Part shown: positions 10,704 through 22,099 of the stretch, in pieces
How positions within the stretch are numbered: the first letter of the stretch is position 1
Layout: every line of letters begins with the position of its first letter
Origin: Moniliella sp. 'wahieum'
Taxonomy: Eukaryota; Basidiomycota; Moniliellomycetes; Moniliellales; Moniliellaceae
DNA: 64,000 nucleotides
Direction of reading: 5' to 3'
Assembly: GCA_003971905.1 (NCBI GenBank)
Contig: RSEE01000092.1
Coordinates: 62,001-126,000, forward strand
Position numbers and translations under genes: made by a program
Notes under the pieces: model-generated
Told to the model about the DNA's origin: nothing
Databases searched by the model: none
Seen by the model: the letters and a program-made list of their open reading frames with translations, nothing else

Positions 10704-13700
10704 TTAGGACATGTGCAAGTTGGGCCACGCGCCCGAGCCCGATCCCGAGCCGGAGCCGGAGCCTGCCGCGCCAAACGTCGAGGCCGGGTTGGCCGGTGCG
10801 GGCGGGTTGACGCGCCCAGTGAGCGGGTCCCACTGTTGTCGGCTGTTGGGGCGGAAGACGGTGGAGGACAGCGGGGGGAGGGACAAGGCAGACGCCGAAG
10901 CGGCCGCGGCCAAACTCGCCCGGCCATACGAGTACAGTCCCGACGCCCCTGATCCTGGTCCCGATCCTGGTCCCGAGCCAGGGGGCAGAGCGATATTCGA
11001 GGATGCGCCTGTGCCGGCCGGTTGGGGCAGGCCCCATTCCGAGTGGCCCGAGAGCGAGGGGGCGCCCGACGCGAGCGAAGGTAGCGAGGCGAGCGAGTGC
11101 ACCGACGCAGTGGACAAGTTGCTCCGAGCGTAGAGTTCGTGGTTGTTGAGGGTGTGGGTGTGGTTGAGGGCTGGGTTGAGGGTCGGGTTGGGGTTGTGGG
11201 CAGGTCCGCGCAGTACGTTCCTCCGTCCGGCCGAGAGCGGCGTAGGCGGAGGACCGGCAGACAGGTGCGGTGGGAGGAAGACGGAGCCAAAGTCGAGCGA
11301 TTGGGCACGGACGCCCAATGCGCGAGGCGCTACTGGTGCCGCGTGCAGCACGTCCCGGTCACGGTCCATGTCCATGTCCAGGTCGTACGTCGACCCGGAC
11401 GCCCACTGGTCCGAACCCAGTCCCAAGTCCTGCACCGACGCCGAGGGGAGCACAGGCGAGTCGCCCGCCCCAGCTCCAGCAGGGTAGAAGGATAAGTGCG
11501 AGCCGCGCCGGAGCAAATTGGATGACGAACCGGTCCATTCGCCCGTGCCCCACGGAGCTTGTAGCGGCGTGGACCAGACTTCGGTCGAAGGTCGAGCATG
11601 CGACGAGGCACCACTAGGCGGCGCCCATACATCCGACGTACTGCCCCACGTAGTGTACGGGTACGGTGACCCGTACTCGGTTCGCACCGACCCGGACCCG
11701 GGCTCGGCACGCGAACTTGGCGCAAACCCAGTAGGGTACGTCGGTAGCCGCGTCGACGCATGGACTGGACTAGGGTTCAGCAGTGCCAGTGGTGCCAGTA
11801 CCGCGTCGGAGCTGCCCGGGGTCGCGTGGGCGTGTTGCGCGTGTTGGCCAGCGCGGGGGGGAGCTTGGCCCCGGCTACTATCTTCCGATAAGCGCGGCAC
11901 GCGGTCGCGCTCCTGCCCCAAGGCAGTGGAGAACGATTCGCGGCCCGGAGGCGAGGCGAGGTCGTGGGCCGAGGCAAAGGATTCCGGGTGAGCAGAGAGA
12001 GGATAGAGTCGGTACGAGTATGGAGCGGGGGCGACTCGCTACTTTCTTCCTCGGCTCCTGCTCCCGACCCGGCCCTAGCCACATCGGGAGGATCGATAGA
12101 GGGCACGTATACGGGGACCTCGCGCGCGGTGAGAAAGGCAAGAATCATCTCTTGGGCCGCGGGAAGACGGTCGGCATTGGCTGCAGCGGTAAACAGACGG
12201 AACACTGCGGCGGGCAGGGTGAGAAGACCAGCGTCCAACACGGGCGGGGCAACGTTGACGGACAATTGCGTCCGAACCGTGTCGAGGAGCGAGGCAAATG
12301 TGGTGGTACGGACTGAGTCCGAGTCCCCTGCTTCATCTTCGTTTGCTTCGGAAGAAGATGCCATGGCAGTGACCAGCGCCGTCGTTGCCGGCACGGCAAA
12401 GAGAGCCGAGGTGGGCACATGGGCAAGAAGCATGCGCGCCGCAATGGGTCGTTGGGCCGCTGGGCCCACGAGGAAGATCGAGTCGGACGCATCTTCCCGA
12501 GGGGGAACGCAGAGCGACGTGCCGGTGCGCGACTCAATGTCGTGGACAAAGATACTCTTGTCGCCCAAGAGGGTGCGGTGGTACCTTCTCGGTACGGGGA
12601 GCGGGGAGGAAGCCCAGTCGCGCTCTTGTGGCGGAACGAGCTCCATGACGGCGGTCTTGAGGTGGGAGAGAGCGGTCTTGTTCTTGGCCGGGGTACGAGC
12701 GACGACGTTGTCGGCATTTTCGTGGTAGCCTCCCAACGAGGCAAACTCATCGGCATTGGAGAACTTGACGTACACACCAAACTTTTTCATGATGCGTTGG
12801 ATGTTCTTTCCTCCCACGCCAATGATGCGCTTGTGGTACACCTCGGGCACGTGGAACGACGTCTCGGCCGGCAATTCCTCCTGCAGCAGCGCCAGCAGCC
12901 AGCAGCACCGAGCTCTTGTCGGTGCTAGACACGTCGATACGGAAATTGTACTCGTTAAAGGTCTCGAATTTGATGCGTACATTGGCCGCCTTCATGATCT
13001 TGTTCATCTTGCCGTTCTTTTTGCCCGAAATAAAGTCACGATGTTCATTGGCCAACTCGATCTGGAACCGGACCTCGTAATTGAATGGGCGAACGAGGTC
13101 GAGATCGAGCAAAAGAGCCACGGCCGCACGCACCTCCGACTCGAGACCATGCACTTCAAAGCAGTTGCTCTTAAACAGTACTTCGGCACCCGACTTGATA
13201 CTCACCATCCGTAGCGACGGCGCGACACGGGAGAGGGTCAAGGCTTGTTGCACAGCCACATCGTACCCCATGGGCAAGAGCCAGATCGAAGCCGAGTAGA
13301 ATTGGGCAGCGAGGCCATAAGTGCTCTGGTGGTGCGCTCCACCGCGACGCGGTTGTCGCCCAGGACGACGAGAGCTGAAGCCTGCGATCCTACAACGGGG
13401 AAGACGACGGTGGTACCATTGTCATGCGCAATGGCATGGACCGTGTCCAGGCGCTCAGTCAGCATCCAGTCCAATTTGCGTGGCAGGATGGCCATCTCGC
13501 GCGAGAGCAACGCCTTGTGTTTCAATACCGACAGTTGGTGTAGCATATCTTTGGCACGCTGCACATTCACGCTGTCTCCAGTGATGTACACCGTGTTCTG
13601 GTGCGCCGCCACGTCCAACTGCTCCGCATGACCAAACACACCAGCAAACGACGAAGGGAAGTAAATGTTGGTCGCGGTTTCTTCTTGAATCTGTTGAATC

Positions 13701-16310
13701 ACGCACCGCTTGCGACCGCCAACAATGTTGTGCAGTTTAAACTCCAGCTTGTACGGCTCGGATTGGAGCCCAGTCTGGTCAAGGATCGATTGGGCAAGGT
13801 GAGTTTCTGTGCATTCCACTGGGGGACGGGAAGTGGAAGCGCGCGCAGGGGGGATGGGCGGGGGAGGGTGAGAGGGGAGGGTAACGTCTAACGTACCAAT
13901 TCATCGAGCAGGACGAGGACCTGCAATTTGGCCATATCTACCGCATCGTGTTGTCCAGCCACGACCAGCGTGGCGCTCTGCTCAGTCCACAAGCCCGTAG
14001 CGATTTCTTGGCGCGCGTCGTGCGCGATGGCGACCAAGGCATGGCACGACGTGGCGATCGTCTCGAGCCGTTCGGCGACATCGGGTCGAAGAAAGATCGG
14101 TTGACCATCGGGTCCTACTCCGGCGGAGACCAACGGTCCCACCCTTCCCCCCGGGCGGGGGCAGACCAAGTCTGAGAGCGGGCACTTGATGTGCGCAACG
14201 AGGGGGAACGGGTGTTGGCGCAAAACAGCGCCCTTGGCACCAAACACTTGTTGAAACGAGCCCGAGAGGAGAAAACAGTACTTGGCCGCATCGCCCTCGT
14301 CACTAGGAGGAGGGAAGGAGACAGATCCCAACGCGGTCGAGGTAAGTCCCAAATCTGGTTCGAGCAACGCCATTCCGGTCCGGGTCGCCGAGCTGACCGG
14401 GTGCAGAGAGTGCAGGCTCTTGATGCTAACGGGGAGGGAAGTTTGGCTCGAGTTGAGCGCAGAAGGAAATGTGAGCAAAGAAGGAATACTCGTCCCACTC
14501 TGACTTGCCGCACTCATACCGTACCCTGCCGGCTGCAGGATCCCATTCGACACAACGGGCTCAGTGGCTGTTGCGCCACCAATCCCGCCCGTGGGACGCA
14601 CAATGGCCAGAAGCTTAGCCCCTGCCGAGGGAAAGAAGGTCGGGATGGGAAAGACGTTGCACTTCCATCGCAGACACCACACACTGGTACGCCGTGCCAA
14701 CGGCCGAGGTGAGCTTGTCCACAGCCTTGCCCAGTACGACAGCAGGATCGTGGTTCTTCATGTGCTGCTGCTGCTGCTGCGCTGCTGTTGCTGTTGCTGT
14801 TGCAGTTGCGGCTGAGCGCGATGCCGAGGGCTCGGCCGGCAGGCGAGTCGGGAGCAGCGACGAGGAACTCATCGGTCAGATGGGGCGGACGTAGAAGGCG
14901 CTCGGCGTCCTACGCCCCATGCTGAACGGGGGGCCGGAGCAGCGACATTGGCGCTAGTCGCACTAGTCGCGCTAGTCGCACTGGTCGTCGTGGCCGTAGT
15001 CGTAGTCGTAGTGGCAGCCGGGGCCGGCGTCATCGACTCTGCTGCGCCACGAAGCGAACCCGAACCCGAGTCACCAGGGACCAAGCCATCGTCTTGTGCT
15101 ACCGCCCGACTGAGCGCAGGGGAAAAGTCCCGCACCGAAGCAAAGTCAGCCGAGGACTCGGTAAGATGACTGTCGGGACTGTCCTGGCTCATAGGCAGCT
15201 CGGCCGGACGCGTCGACGCACCCAGGTCCAGCGGTGCGGCAGCCGGCGTAGACGCTGGCGTGGAGCGGTTGGAGACCGTGTGTTCGTACCCGACCCAGCT
15301 GGGGGTGGCGACAGCAGGCGTAGTAGCAGTGCCAGAAGCAGCAGCGGAAGCAGAAGCAGAAGCATTAGCAGCCGCTGCTGCTGCGGCGGCGGCGGCAAAG
15401 GTAGGCTTGTGCGCTTGGGGCACAACAAGGGGTTGCTGCAAGGAGGAGGAGGAGGTGGAAGAAGAAGAGCTTGTGCCCGGCTTGAGGGATGTGGTGTTGG
15501 GGAGCGCGGCGGCGGGCCGCTGCTCCGCGGAGCACGGTCCGCAGCGAGCGGGGTGCGAGACGCACGCGTCCGATCCACCGGTTCGCCGGCCAAGTCGGGC
15601 AGGCGACGGGTAGGACTAGGGTGGATCAGGTGCTCGACGGCAGCGGCGAGCGGCGGGTGGGAAGGCGGCTCGTCATCTTGCTCGTCATGGGAGGGCGAGA
15701 CGGCTTCGGGAATGTTGTCCTGGGAGCGCTTGAGCGCACCAAACGCAGCGGGCATAAACGTGCGCGCAGACAGACGCGAACGCATGCTGCTGAAGCCTGA
15801 GTTGACGCGGGTGGGCAAGAAGAGAGGCTGCTGCGCTGCTCGCGCGGCGCACTGTCGTCGTCGCCGGTCGCTGTGGCGGAGGGAGGCAGCGTTCGAGCCA
15901 GCCGCGCCGCAGCCGCAGCCGCAGCGCAGCTGAGCCGAGAGCTGAGGCAGGGGGCGCGGACCGAGGCCAGCACGGCGACGCGCTGCGGGACTGCTCACGG
16001 AGGCGGCGGCGCAGCGGCGGCGGAGGTGGGTGGTGGAGACGGGGGTGGGGTCGGGGTCGGGGTGCGCCGGGGCTGGGGTGGGGTGGGCGCCGGGCGGCGG
16101 CGCGCAGCGCCGAGGCGGGCGGGGGAACGGGTGTGGGAGCGTCGTGGCGGCGGGGGGCGCGTGGGCGCGGCCGCGGCAGACGCCGACGCCGTGCCGGACG
16201 CCGAGGCCGCGGCTGCTGCGGCTGCGGGCGGGTTGGCAGCCGGCGGGCGGCGCGGGAAGGTAAAGGCGAGCGAGTACACGTCCATCCTGGCCACCAGCAG
16301 CGTGTCGCGA
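10704..16310 (-). CDS. Multi-KH-domain RNA-binding protein (Khd4/Mug60-like)
   Basis: Large cytoplasmic-type mRNA-binding protein, at least 1,700 residues. From the N-terminus: VARMDVYSLAFTF, a Pro/Ala-rich region, a linker with DEQDDEPPSHPP, a CAG/CAA-coded Gln tract (near 14762-14803), then repeated KH modules with VVSGQHDAVDMAKLQ-like, LHNIVGGRKRCVIQQIQ, NGKMNKIMKAANVRIKF and VYHKRIIGVGGKNIQRIMKKFGVYVKF; the last is a canonical GxxG KH loop followed by RRYHRTLLGDKSIFVHDIE. The C-terminal 350 residues are Gly/Ser/Pro-rich and disordered, ending PNLHMS at 10704. An intron lies at 13819-13896 (GTACGT...CCAG). Several frame jumps occur, including a lost G at the exon end before that intron. 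The initiator is unsettled: codons continue upstream of the first ATG (about 16277) to a stop near 16340. Confidence 0.84.
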
Positions 16311-16339
16311 CGCTCGCAGTCGATGGAGGAGGCAACGGC

Positions 16340-16489
16340 TCAGCTGAGTACCAACACCAGTAACTAGTAATACCAGCACCATTCCCACCACTCCGCCTTC
16401 CGCCGCCCCATCACGTGCCCCCGGTCACATGACCCCCACCGCCTACACCACCTCCACCGCCTCCCAATGCTCCCCCCATACTCCCCCCC
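16340..16489. promoter_or_regulatory. Short divergent promoter (KH gene / reductase gene)
   Basis: About 150 bases separate the start of the KH gene (-) from the first usable ATG of the reductase gene (+). It contains CAGTAACTAGTA at 16358-16369, ATCACGTGCC near 16411 and GGTCACATGACC near 16424-16435, the last two being E-box-like/palindromic. No classical TATA box is evident. The regulatory role is inferred only from position. Confidence 0.45.
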
Positions 16490-17596
16490 ATGCTCCCCAC
16501 CGCGCCCGCGTCGTACGCCGCGCTCTCGCCGGCATGCTCGCCCTCCTCCTCGCCGCGCCCGCCACCTTCCTCCTGCCTGCGCCCGGGCAAGTGGGGCCCG
16601 CGCACCCGCACCCTCTTCCGCCCCCGCCCTCAACGCCAACCTGGCCTGGGCCGTGATGGAGACGCCGGGCCCGCTGCTGCTCGCCATGGCCATGTGCAGC
16701 GACCCCTCCGCCCCCTCCGCTCGCATGGAGCCCCAGCCTGCTCGACCACTCCGTCTCGCCCACGCAGTTCTTCCACCACCTCTTCCCTGGCCTGCTGGAC
16801 GGCGCGCAGCCGCTTCTCCCACGCTGGGTAGCCCACGTGCGCGCCCACCCTCCCCACCGCCAGGTCGCCGCCCTCTTCTACCTCGTTCACTACCTCCACC
16901 CCGCTGCTGCTCCAGCCGCTTGCGCGCACCCCCACGCACCCCCATGGCTCTCGAGGTCGCCCTGTCCGCCACAACGTTCCAACTGACCAATGGTTTCTGC
17001 TTGGCACCTGGCTTGCCGGACGCGCCCCGTCCCACTCCCGCCCACCTGGCTCCCGCACCTGCCACACGCGTTCTTACCGCCTTTTCCTGGGCCGGTACCG
17101 CTTCCCATACCCCGTGGCTCCCGTCCGCGTCTGCACTTGCGCCCGCATGGGCGTTCTGGTGCGCACTCCTCCTCGCCGCGCTCGCCCTCGCTACCAACAT
17201 CTACCACACGAGATCTTGTTGGCGCTGCGCGTGGGGGCGCTACCGTCCGTAGAGGGGAAGGGAGCACGCGCACCGGGGGTCCTGTGGGTCCTACGGTACA
17301 ACGTGGTGCGCAAACGTACGCCATTCCTTACGGCGGCCTGTTTGGGCTGGTAGACCACCCGCATTACTTATCGGAATGGGTCGAGTGGGCGTGCTGGGGA
17401 ACAGCACCGTGTTGTGCGACACGCCCTCGACGCTGCCCTTGCCCAATCGATATGCTTGGCTTACTAGCTCCGCCCACACTGTTCCCCTCGTCGAGGTGGC
17501 TGTCATGTTACCCGCGCTGTCCGAGGCCACCAGTGGTACGACTTTTGCCCGCTCTATCCGCCCCACCGCAGAGCCATTGTGCCTTGGCTCCTGTAA
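16490..17596 (+). CDS. Steroid 5-alpha-reductase-family membrane enzyme
   Basis: Fungal 3-oxo-5-alpha-steroid 4-dehydrogenase family (SRD5A/DET2 type), an NADPH-dependent reductase of the ER membrane. Across three frames I read an N-terminal hydrophobic helix (LAGMLALLLAAPATFLLP), GKWGPRTRTLF, AVMETPGPLLLAMAM, LDHSVSPTQFFHHLF, AALFYLVHYLHRALL, then ALALATNIYH and the C-terminal signature AIPYGGLFGLVDHPHYLSEWVEW, followed by VEVAVMLP, HQWYDFCPLYPPHRRAIVPWLL and a TAA at 17594-17596. This order and the C-terminal YxIPxGxLF...PxYLxEWxEW pattern fit the family. Substrate (sterol or polyprenol) cannot be told from sequence. Start codon chosen as the first ATG leading into this frame set; at least three indels interrupt it. 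Confidence 0.7.
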
Positions 17597-17931
17597 TGCA
17601 ACAGGGAAGGATCAGGATCAGGATCAGGATCGGGATCTACCAGGAGCAAGTAGCATCCCCGAAGCTAACAGAGGAAAGGGAAAGGGGGACAAGGGAAAAG
17701 GGAAAAAGGGAAAAGGGAAAGGGAAAAGGAAGGAAAGGGGATGGGAGAGGAGACGCTCCAACGCGCGAGGTGAGCAAAGAGGGTCAAGGAAAGGAAAGCA
17801 AATAGATCGACAGGGCGCGAGGCAGCAAGGAGTGGTCGGGGGGCGGGGGGGGGGGGGGGGGTAGGTGGCGCATGCGCAGGCAAGGCAGGCAAGGAGGAAA
17901 AGGAAAAGGAAAAGGAAAAAGAAAAGGAAAG
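17597..17931. other. Convergent 3' flanks with purine tracts
   Basis: Between the reductase (+) and PKA (-) stop codons. It is a low-complexity purine stretch: (GATCAG)n near 17609-17635, GGAAAAGG-type repeats at 17674-17740 and 17888-17932, and a run of 17 Gs at 17845-17861. No gene seen. Such runs are also where the assembly is least trustworthy. Confidence 0.6.
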
Positions 17932-19231
17932 TTAAAAGTCGGGGAAGAGGTAGCCATACGGGTCGGGTCGGTCGGGGCGATTGTATTCGCCAACGTCCAC
18001 TTCGTCGTACCGTTCGTACTGGCTTCCATCGCCGTCCAATCCAATGGCCGGGATGTACGGAGCGTGAATTTCTCTCCGGGCGAGCTTTTGCAGTCGACCT
18101 CGGCGAACCAGAGGTGGCCGAAAATGTCGCCCGCGCCACGGGCTAGGGTGCCGTAGCGTTTAGTCCGATCGGGCGTCAACAAGTTCTTGAGTAAATCTTT
18201 TACCCCGTCTCGAAAAACGGTGGGTAACGTACTTTCACGCGACAATCTTTTCGTACAACTTGATTGGGTTACCGTCGTCGGTGAAAAAGGGGGAGACCCG
18301 CTAACATTTCGTATGCAGTACGCCCAGTGCCACCAGTCCACTGCCTTGTTGTACGGCTTGGACGACAGACCTCTGGTGCGAGGTAGTATGGCGGCGTACA
18401 CACAGCGTCCACGTCACGTCCGGCACGTACTTGGCAACCCAAAGTCAGTCAACTTGAGATGACCATCAGCGGCAATCAGGATATTCTCGGCTTGGTCGCG
18501 GTAGATAAACCCATTGGAATGGAGGTAGTCCAGTGCCAGAGCCACCTCGGCAGCATAGAACTTGGCGACTGGGTGGGGAACGCTGGCTCTTGCGCAATAG
18601 GAAAACAGCTGCCTCCAGGGACAAAGTCCATGACCATGTGAGAAACGTGGGGTTGCATTGTGCCCCACAAGTTGACGAGGAACGGATGGCGTACCGCAGC
18701 CAGCACAGCACGCGCTCCGAATTGGTATGCTCACTTGCTTCATCCGCACTACTTTTTCTTGCGCAGCATTGATTGCGTACGGCCTGCCATTGTGCCGCGA
18801 ACGCACGAGGTGCACGCGCCCAAAGACCCGGTACCCAAGGTCTTTTGGATGGTAAAGTACGAGAGGGTGTAGCGGGCCACTGAGCTTGCGCACGGGCTGC
18901 GGGTGGACGGGGCGCGGAGCGGGGTGGTGGTGGTGGTGGGGGGGGGGTAGTGGTGGAAGGGGTGGTAGTGGTAGTGGTAGTGGTAGTGGTAGTGGTAGTG
19001 GTAGGGGCAGTGGTAGGGGCAGTGGTAGTGGGGGTGGCAGTCGCAGTTGCAGTGGGTGTGGAGGCGGCGGGGCAGGGGTGGTAGGGACGGTGGGGCGCGG
19101 GGCGGAGGGAGGGGCGGGAGCGGGCAAGCGGCAGCGGAGCGGCGGCGGGGGGGCGGGCGGGGGCGGCGGGCGGGGTGGGGGTGGGGCCGAGGCGGGCGCT
19201 TGGGCCGAGGGTGGGACGGAGGCGGAGGCAT
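17932..19231 (-). CDS. cAMP-dependent protein kinase catalytic subunit
   Basis: AGC-family kinase, the catalytic arm of the cAMP pathway. Read through several frame jumps: [17 protein letters not shown] (glycine-rich loop), [71 protein letters not shown]...[24 protein letters not shown] (activation-loop Thr), [51 protein letters not shown] and a C-terminus ending GYLFPDF at TAA 17932-17934. The FxxF-like C-tail and TWTLC are PKA hallmarks. The N-terminus is a long proline/low-complexity region encoded over a GGTAGT-repeat; its frame and start (ATG at 19231) are provisional. In the catalytic loop the codons for LK are damaged. Confidence 0.9.
18960..19060 (+). repeat. GGTAGT-type tandem repeat inside the PKA N-terminus
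   Basis: Repeated GGTAGTGGTAGT and GGGGCAGTGGTA units. On the minus strand this encodes Thr, His-Tyr or Pro-Leu repeats depending on frame, so the true N-terminal protein sequence cannot be fixed. Confidence 0.9.
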
Positions 19232-19702
19232 GGCAGAGCACAGCACAGCACAGCACAGATGGCCGTGGGAAGCGCCGAGTCGCGTGGTTAGTTGTGGTGG
19301 CCATCCCATCCCATCTCCTCGGCAGGCTGCGCTGAGCGGCGGCTGATGGGTGCGATGGCTGATTCATCCCACGTGTGGCCGCTGCCGCTGTGCCTGGGTG
19401 GGGGACCATTCGCTGCGACTGCAAACGCCCACCCGGCATTGCCTCGCCGTGCCTGCGTGCACACCGCAGCATGACGTCACGCTCACGTGCCACCACCGCC
19501 CGCGCACTGTCCCCGTGCCTGCGTGTTCCTGGTGGAGCACGTGCATCCCACTGGCGCTGTGCCTACCCCCTTCCCACTCTCTCCAGCTACCCCACGTGAC
19601 ATCAATACATCTTGGTCTCTTCTCATCGCTGTCCATCGAGCAACACAATCGCATTCCAGCCCGCCCGCCAGGCGGCCATCCTATCCCCCCCCCCTCACGC
19701 AC
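19232..19702. other. Promoter region of PKA / 3' flank of prolidase
   Basis: Upstream sequence of the PKA gene. It holds CATCCCATCCCATC at 19303-19316, repeated CACGTG-type words (CCCACGTGTGG near 19368, CTCACGTGCC near 19484, GAGCACGTGC near 19535, CCCCACGTGACA near 19592) and a GCACAGCACAGCACAG tract near 19238-19257. The clustering of CACGTG boxes is suggestive of bHLH control but is not proof. Confidence 0.45.
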
Positions 19703-21053
19703 CTACACCAGCGCATGGAAGTGCGAGCGTCCCTTGGCCAGCCCCGCCTGGACGATGCGCGAGATCTCGTCGGGGTCCTTGGTGATGTGCGAGTAGCACT
19801 CGTACCCGTCTGCCGTCACCAGTACGGTCGTCCTCGATCCGCACCCCGCCCACGGGCAGGTACCGCCAGCACGCTCGGGTCAACGTACTTGCGTGCGCCG
19901 AGCGAGTCGATGAGCGTGTCGCTAAAGTAGCATCCTGGTTCGACCGTGACGACCATACCCTGCTGCAAGTGCCGCGGAGGAGTAACGTTTGACGTCCGTG
20001 TCGTCGTAGTTGGCGTGGCCTGCCGTGTCGTGGGTGTCGAGGCCGAGCATGTGGCCCAATCCGTGTGGGTAAAATGCAGCGGAGGCACCGGCGTCAAATA
20101 ACTCGTCGGCACTAAACTCCTTCTTGAATACGCCCAGGCAAGTAGTGCGTCAATCAAGATCCTGTGTGCGAGAAGGTGCAGCTCCTCCCATGCCACACCG
20201 GGCTTGACGCGCCGCATGGTCTCCTCCTGCATCTGAGCACTAGGTCGTACACTTCCCGTGCCTCTTTGGACCACACCCCCGAGATGGGGTAGCAGCGCGT
20301 CACGTCCGCTGCGTACCCGCGTACCTCTACCCAGCATCAATCAACGATCAACTCGCCCTTCATCTCGCCGTCGTTGCGCACCCAGTGCAGCGTGCTCGCG
20401 TGCGGGCCGGCACAGCAAATCGGGTCGTAGGCCATCTGCTTGGACCCTTGCCGGATCGCATGGTACACAACTCGGCGTGAATGTGTCGCTCGTTCGACTG
20501 GATCGGCACCGAGGACATGACGGCCAAATGGCACGTATCCGTTCGCCGTGCCGCTCTTTCAGCAGCCCCAATTCGAACGCATCTTTGATCACACGCGCCT
20601 CGTCCAGCGCAGCTTGCAGCTTAGGATCGACCGTGATCGTACCGGCTTCCACAAACGTGTCGGATGCCGGCTCAATACTGTGCACAGCACCCAGCGCAGC
20701 TAGGTCCGCCTTGAGCTGCGTCGCGTACTTGACTTCGTCCACGTCGTACTGGTCCAGCGCCTGGGCAGGCAAGAGCGGCATGCCGCTCCACATGACATCG
20801 TCCGCGTCGATGGGCGGCAGGTAGGGACCAAGTGATCGGTGCGTGGGTCGTACACCGCAGTGCATCGGCCAATCGTCGGCGCCGTCAGCAGGAAAGTAGC
20901 GGCGTTGGCGGAAGGCCTGGGCCTGGTCACTGTGCGGGTGGAGGCGCATACGCTCCGCCGCCACGTAGAAGGCAAACGTCGGCTGGGCCCGGTCTGCTCG
21001 GCGTACGTCGCAGCGGCACGACGCGCGTGCTCCTTCGCAGGGTACTTGGTCAT
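19703..21053 (-). CDS. Xaa-Pro dipeptidase (prolidase), M24 metallopeptidase
   Basis: Cytosolic dimanganese peptidase that cleaves Xaa-Pro dipeptides. Starts [20 protein letters not shown] at ATG 21053. The N-terminal creatinase-like half includes [43 protein letters not shown] and [14 protein letters not shown]. The catalytic pita-bread half has [47 protein letters not shown] (metal-ligand Asp region), a recognisable [12 protein letters not shown] (metal-ligand His), then RIEDD and the [23 protein letters not shown] end, stopping at 19703-19705. Length (about 450 residues) fits PEPD-type prolidase. Several indels, including one that puts a false stop after ELIVD. Confidence 0.86.
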
Positions 21054-22099
21054 GGTACGCGGCAGAGCAGGGGAGAACAACGGACAACGGGAGGGGAGAA
21101 TTCGGTCTCCAGTACCGGTAGGTGGGAAGGCAGATGTACCCCCTAACCACCTCGGGGGCGATGCCATGTGCCATGCCACCAGCCAGCCAGGGGGGAAGAA
21201 TTGATTGGTTTCGGGGGGTTCATTTCGGGTTAGGGTTGCGATTGGGAGGGGCTACCTTACACTTTGAAAGTTGACGTTCCCGCCAAGCACCCAAGTGCCA
21301 CGTCAGATGATCGATGACGGAAGATGGGTGAAGGGTGACCATTTCCAGCCCCGCCTCCCAGCGCCCACTGCCAACGTCCATGGACATGGTTCCCACTAGA
21401 CCACAACTGGCCAAAGGCGCTGCGTTTCGCGTGGTCTTGGAGGGAGTTTCCCGGGCATCGTCGAGCCATCAGCGCATGACTCGAGTAGTACTACCCACTA
21501 GTTACTCAGTGATCTTGTCGCCATGTCACATGTCACCTGTTTCAACCGCAGCAACCTACACTGGCGCATGGCGCGTGTGGCGTACTGCGCACCCAACGTC
21601 TAACGTCCATCGCGCCCAAGGCAACCCGCGGCTCCGACCGGGGTACCGGGTTAGAGCGGCGCACCTTACGTCACCCACCCGTCAACGTCCACGTCGTCAA
21701 CCTTCAAGTGAAGCTTCAGGTCAAGCTTCAAGTGTTCACGTGGTCACATGGCCAATCTATTGTGGGGCCAAGGTAAGCTAAGGCCCCTGGACGCTAGACG
21801 TTGGGTAGCGAGCGCATCGGTAGCTGAGCACGGTGTTCCATGTCCATGTCAACGTTCAACGTTCAACTCGCGCCTGGCAAGAAAATTCTTCCCGAGACCC
21901 CCGAGATCTGCGATGCCTTACTCTGTCGGCACCGCCGGCTCTCCAATCGACAATCTCAGATCGCAGTCCCAGTGGAGGCTCGTCTGAGCCTCAGGAGTCA
22001 GATTCAGAGATGCAAGAGCCAAGGCGTCGGTTGCAGACACGCAATTCAATGAATGCATTGGCTACCATCATGCATCACAGGTCGTAGGGGGCTAAGCCT
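21054..22099. other. Prolidase promoter and ribokinase 3' flank
   Basis: No gene seen. It contains TTAGGGTT near 21228 (isolated, not a telomere), an ATGATCGATGACGG word near 21306, a TAGTTACT word near 21499, GTCACATGTCACC near 21531, and the repeated box TCAACGTTCAACGTTCAAC at 21849-21867. Several CAACGTC words precede it (21597-21700). The stretch probably carries the prolidase promoter. Confidence 0.45.

Noticed and set aside
15189-16391. A 400-codon minus-strand open frame rich in Pro/Arg/Ser
   Set aside because: It overlaps the KH gene in a shifted frame over GC-rich, low-complexity sequence. Only short pieces match the KH protein's own frame; the rest is compositional.
16364-17200. 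A 278-codon minus-strand open frame antisense to the reductase
   Set aside because: The plus strand carries family motifs (AIPYGGLF, LSEWVEW); the antisense frame is Gly/Arg/Ala noise from high GC.
21226-21236. TTAGGGTT words as telomere repeats (also near 7020 and 26970)
   Set aside because: Single or double copies only, inside gene-bearing sequence; no tandem array.
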